Positions 62,279 through 64,000 of a stretch of 64,000 bases of DNA are shown in pieces (positions within the stretch are counted from its first letter, which is position 1; the number at the start of each line of letters is the position of its first letter). Both the position numbers and the translations under genes were made by a program. This DNA comes from Opitutales bacterium (GTDB lineage Bacteria; Verrucomicrobiota; Verrucomicrobiia; Opitutales; UBA953): contig JAFSAO010000020.1 of the NCBI GenBank assembly GCA_017440935.1, positions 139,955-203,954 of the forward strand, read 5' to 3'. The notes below the pieces were generated by a model, which worked only from the letters and a program-made list of their open reading frames with translations, searched no databases and had not been told where the DNA came from.

Positions 62279-64000
62279 CACGATCCCGTTCCCGCAAAGG
62301 CGTCGGCTTCCGGCGCGGCGGGTCGCCATGCGACGAGTTCCGCCTGCTGATATTTTCTTCCGTTGTAATTATTCCACGAGAGCCGCACCGCCAAATCGAC
62401 GCGCGTTCCCGCCGCGGGAACTCCTTCCGCTTTGTGCCAAGCGACAACGCCGAGACGCGAAAAATTCGGCAAAAGAATTTGGAACCGGAAATTGTCTCCG
62501 CCAAAAACGATAGCCCCCGACGGCATGACGATGTTTCTGATACCGAAAACCGGTTCCGGATTCCCTTCGCCGAACGGAGAAAGTTGCTCAATCTGGTCAA
62601 AAAGTTCCGCCGTAATATCCGCCGGAGAAAGCCATGCCGCAATGTCTAACGTGCGCTCGTTCGCGCTATCGGCTCCGGCTTTTGCGAGGGCTTCGCCGAC
62701 TGCGCGGTCGAGATATTCGCGAAATTCGGCAACTTTGCTCACGTCGACGGAAATCCCGACTGCCATCGGATGCCCGCCCCACGAGTCCAATTCGTCGCCA
62801 TACGGGCGCAATACGTCGATAAGATTCAGCCCGGGAACGCCGCGACCGGAGCCCTTTGCCAAATTTCCTTCTATGCCGAGCACAACGCACGGACGGTTAA
62901 AATGGCGGGAAAGTTTGCCCGCGACGATTCCTACCACGCCCGGATGCCATTCCCCGCACGCCAGCAAGGCATTGCGGCGCGGGACATCAGCTTCAATTTG
63001 CGCCATTGCCTCATCGTAAATTCCTCGCTCGATTTCCTGTCGGTCACGATTCATGTCGGAGAGTTCCCGCGCGAGTTCGGCACAGCGTTTTTCGTTTTCG
63101 CAAAGGAACATTTCCACGGGAAGCGCCGCATCTGCAAGCCGTCCGCTGGCATTGATGCGCGGTCCGATGCGGTGGGAGATATCGACGGGAAGAATGTCTG
63201 CGGTATCGGCAATATTGCTTGCGGAAATTAGTGCGCGCAGACCTTTGCGCTTTGTGTTTTTCATTTGGCGAAGCCCGAACCAGACCATGGTTCGGTTTTC
63301 GCCGACAAGCGGAGAAATATCCGTAATCGTTCCGAGCGCCACCAAGTCGAGATATTCGCGCAAAATAATATCGAACGAACGCGGATCTCGGCGGGAACGC
63401 ATGATTTTCAGCACGCCGTGCAAAACCTTAAACATCAGCCCTGCCGTGCACATCGGAGAAAAATCCGGCGCGGCGGAAAACGCGGAGTTCGGATTCACCA
63501 TAATCGCGTCCGGCGCTTCGGCGGTTTTGCTGCGGTGGTGGTCCACGATGACAACATCTATTCCTCGGGAACGAAGCCGCTCGACCTGTTCGTTGGCGTT
63601 TGTTCCGCAATCGAGCGCAAAAAACAGCGTCGGTCGTTCCCGCGTCAATACGCGATCGACAATCGCGGTGCTCAATCCGTAGCCTTCGTCTTTGCGACGC
63701 GGCACGAAATAATGCGGACGCAGGCCGAAACGGCGCAAAAAACTCACCAGCAACGTTACCGCCGTTACGCCGTCCACGTCGTAATCTCCGACGATGGAAA
63801 CGGTTTCCTGCGCATCAATTGCCCGCATGATGCGCTCCGCCGCCGGTTCAAGATTCGGAATTAGAAAAGGATCCGTAACGTGCGCGAGCTTCGGGGAAAG
63901 GAACTTCTCCGCACATTCTACACCAGTATAGCCCATTTTCACCAGAACGGACGCAATCGGCGGCAGCAACGCCAAAGCGTCCTGCAATTCGTGCGTGAGG
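62278..64000 (-). CDS. recJ: Single-stranded-DNA-specific exonuclease RecJ, N-terminus cut by window edge
   Basis: At least 573 codons, open to the right edge (reads LTHELQDALALL upstream), so the start lies outside. DHH motifs are IVGDYDVDGVTAVTLL, ALDCGTNANEQ, VIVDHHRSK and the DHHA1 segment GGHPMAVG, with an RIGPRINASGRL signature in between. It degrades single-stranded DNA 5' to 3' in recombination and mismatch repair. It is coupled to recO, both acting in the RecFOR pathway. Confidence 0.95.
   Translation of the reverse strand, partial: LTHELQDALALLPPIASVLVKMGYTGVECAEKFLSPKLAHVTDPFLIPNLEPAAERIMRAIDAQETVSIVGDYDVDGVTAVTLLVSFLRRFGLRPHYFVPRRKDEGYGLSTAIVDRVLTRERPTLFFALDCGTNANEQVERLRSRGIDVVIVDHHRSKTAEAPDAIMVNPNSAFSAAPDFSPMCTAGLMFKVLHGVLKIMRSRRDPRSFDIILREYLDLVALGTITDISPLVGENRTMVWFGLRQMKNTKRKGLRALISASNIADTADILPVDISHRIGPRINASGRLADAALPVEMFLCENEKRCAELARELSDMNRDRQEIERGIYDEAMAQIEADVPRRNALLACGEWHPGVVGIVAGKLSRHFNRPCVVLGIEGNLAKGSGRGVPGLNLIDVLRPYGDELDSWGGHPMAVGISVDVSKVAEFREYLDRAVGEALAKAGADSANERTLDIAAWLSPADITAELFDQIEQLSPFGEGNPEPVFGIRNIVMPSGAIVFGGDNFRFQILLPNFSRLGVVAWHKAEGVPAAGTRVDLAVRLSWNNYNGRKYQQAELVAWRPAAPEADAFAGTGS

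Larger units (their letters stand above)
1..64000. repeat. Highly iterated GGGAACG/CGTTCCC motif across the window
   Basis: By eye I count 10 copies (both strands) in 15661-17580 and 14 in 33361-36180. A random 7-mer would give about 0.2-0.35 in such stretches. The commonest extended form is GCGGGAACGC. It occurs in coding DNA in every frame (giving GT, GN, RER, VP, FP, RSR) and in intergenic terminators. It is not a protein repeat. Its role is unknown. Confidence 0.9.

Noticed and set aside
1-64000. tRNA, rRNA, insertion sequence or phage genes
   Set aside because: I looked for T-loop-like GTTCGA(A/G)TC sequences, transposase motifs and integrases and found none convincing.

Overview
The window is a gene-dense bacterial chromosome segment with about 52% GC by impression. 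It is most likely from a Verrucomicrobiota member, perhaps a gut-associated Opitutia/Puniceicoccales lineage. The taxon is inferred from a very large prepilin-like protein of the 'GQLQ..TG.DQRVTATAD' type at 4402-8484 and from paralogous exported proteins typical of that phylum. A GH109-like glycosidase next to an N-acetylhexosamine kinase also suggests host-glycan use. I found no tRNA, rRNA or CRISPR array. Both edges cut genes: a hypothetical gene at 1-528 and recJ at 62278-64000.

Layout. 0-10.4 kb: tandem paralogous hypotheticals, tatA, dsbD, the giant prepilin-like gene and two FRCAYWEKP-motif exported paralogues. 10.4-12.2 kb: a small-ORF/zeta-toxin-like pair inserted at the 5' end of an RNA methyltransferase gene, flanked by 41-bp direct repeats. 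12.2-17.6 kb: RRM protein, FAD oxidoreductase, ruvB, hemX/ccsA-like gene, hemA. 17.8-30.2 kb: an accessory operon encoding an exported Cys-rich protein, an anchored protein, a zinc-ribbon/double-FHA/ABC exporter, a 1105-aa pseudokinase-GTPase membrane protein, a GTPase-associated-like membrane protein, two small paralogues, a PqiA-like protein, then a Sel1-repeat protein. 30.5-37 kb: ettA, a peroxiredoxin, rsmI, acylphosphatase, ABC transporter. 37-42.6 kb (minus): an operon of two unknown proteins, each with an internal duplication, plus a histidine kinase and response regulator, preceded by a duplicated 34-bp unit that encodes micro-ORFs. 43-50.2 kb: antiporter, nahK-like kinase, GH109-like gene, ribD, thioredoxin-like protein. 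50.3-64 kb: transketolase, purB, clpP, rhomboid, S41 protease, epimerase, SulP transporter, recO, recJ.

Two signals stand out. First, the heptamer GGGAACG/CGTTCCC (often extended to GCGGGAACGC) is extremely over-represented in all frames and on both strands. It also forms the stems of several terminators. This resembles a DNA-uptake-like or other genome-wide signature motif. It is sparse in parts of the accessory operon. Second, the accessory operon combines an FHA-ABC exporter with a membrane pseudokinase-GTPase and a GTPase-associated-like protein; I know of no described system with exactly this composition.

Smaller discoveries include two 'hollowed-out' transporter pseudogenes (33178-33342 and 46565-46748), in which only the gene ends survive, and a recurrent promoter-like element (AAATTTCAATTTGCGG) placed in the same orientation just upstream of several start codons. 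All functional statements come from reading motifs by eye; no database search was run.
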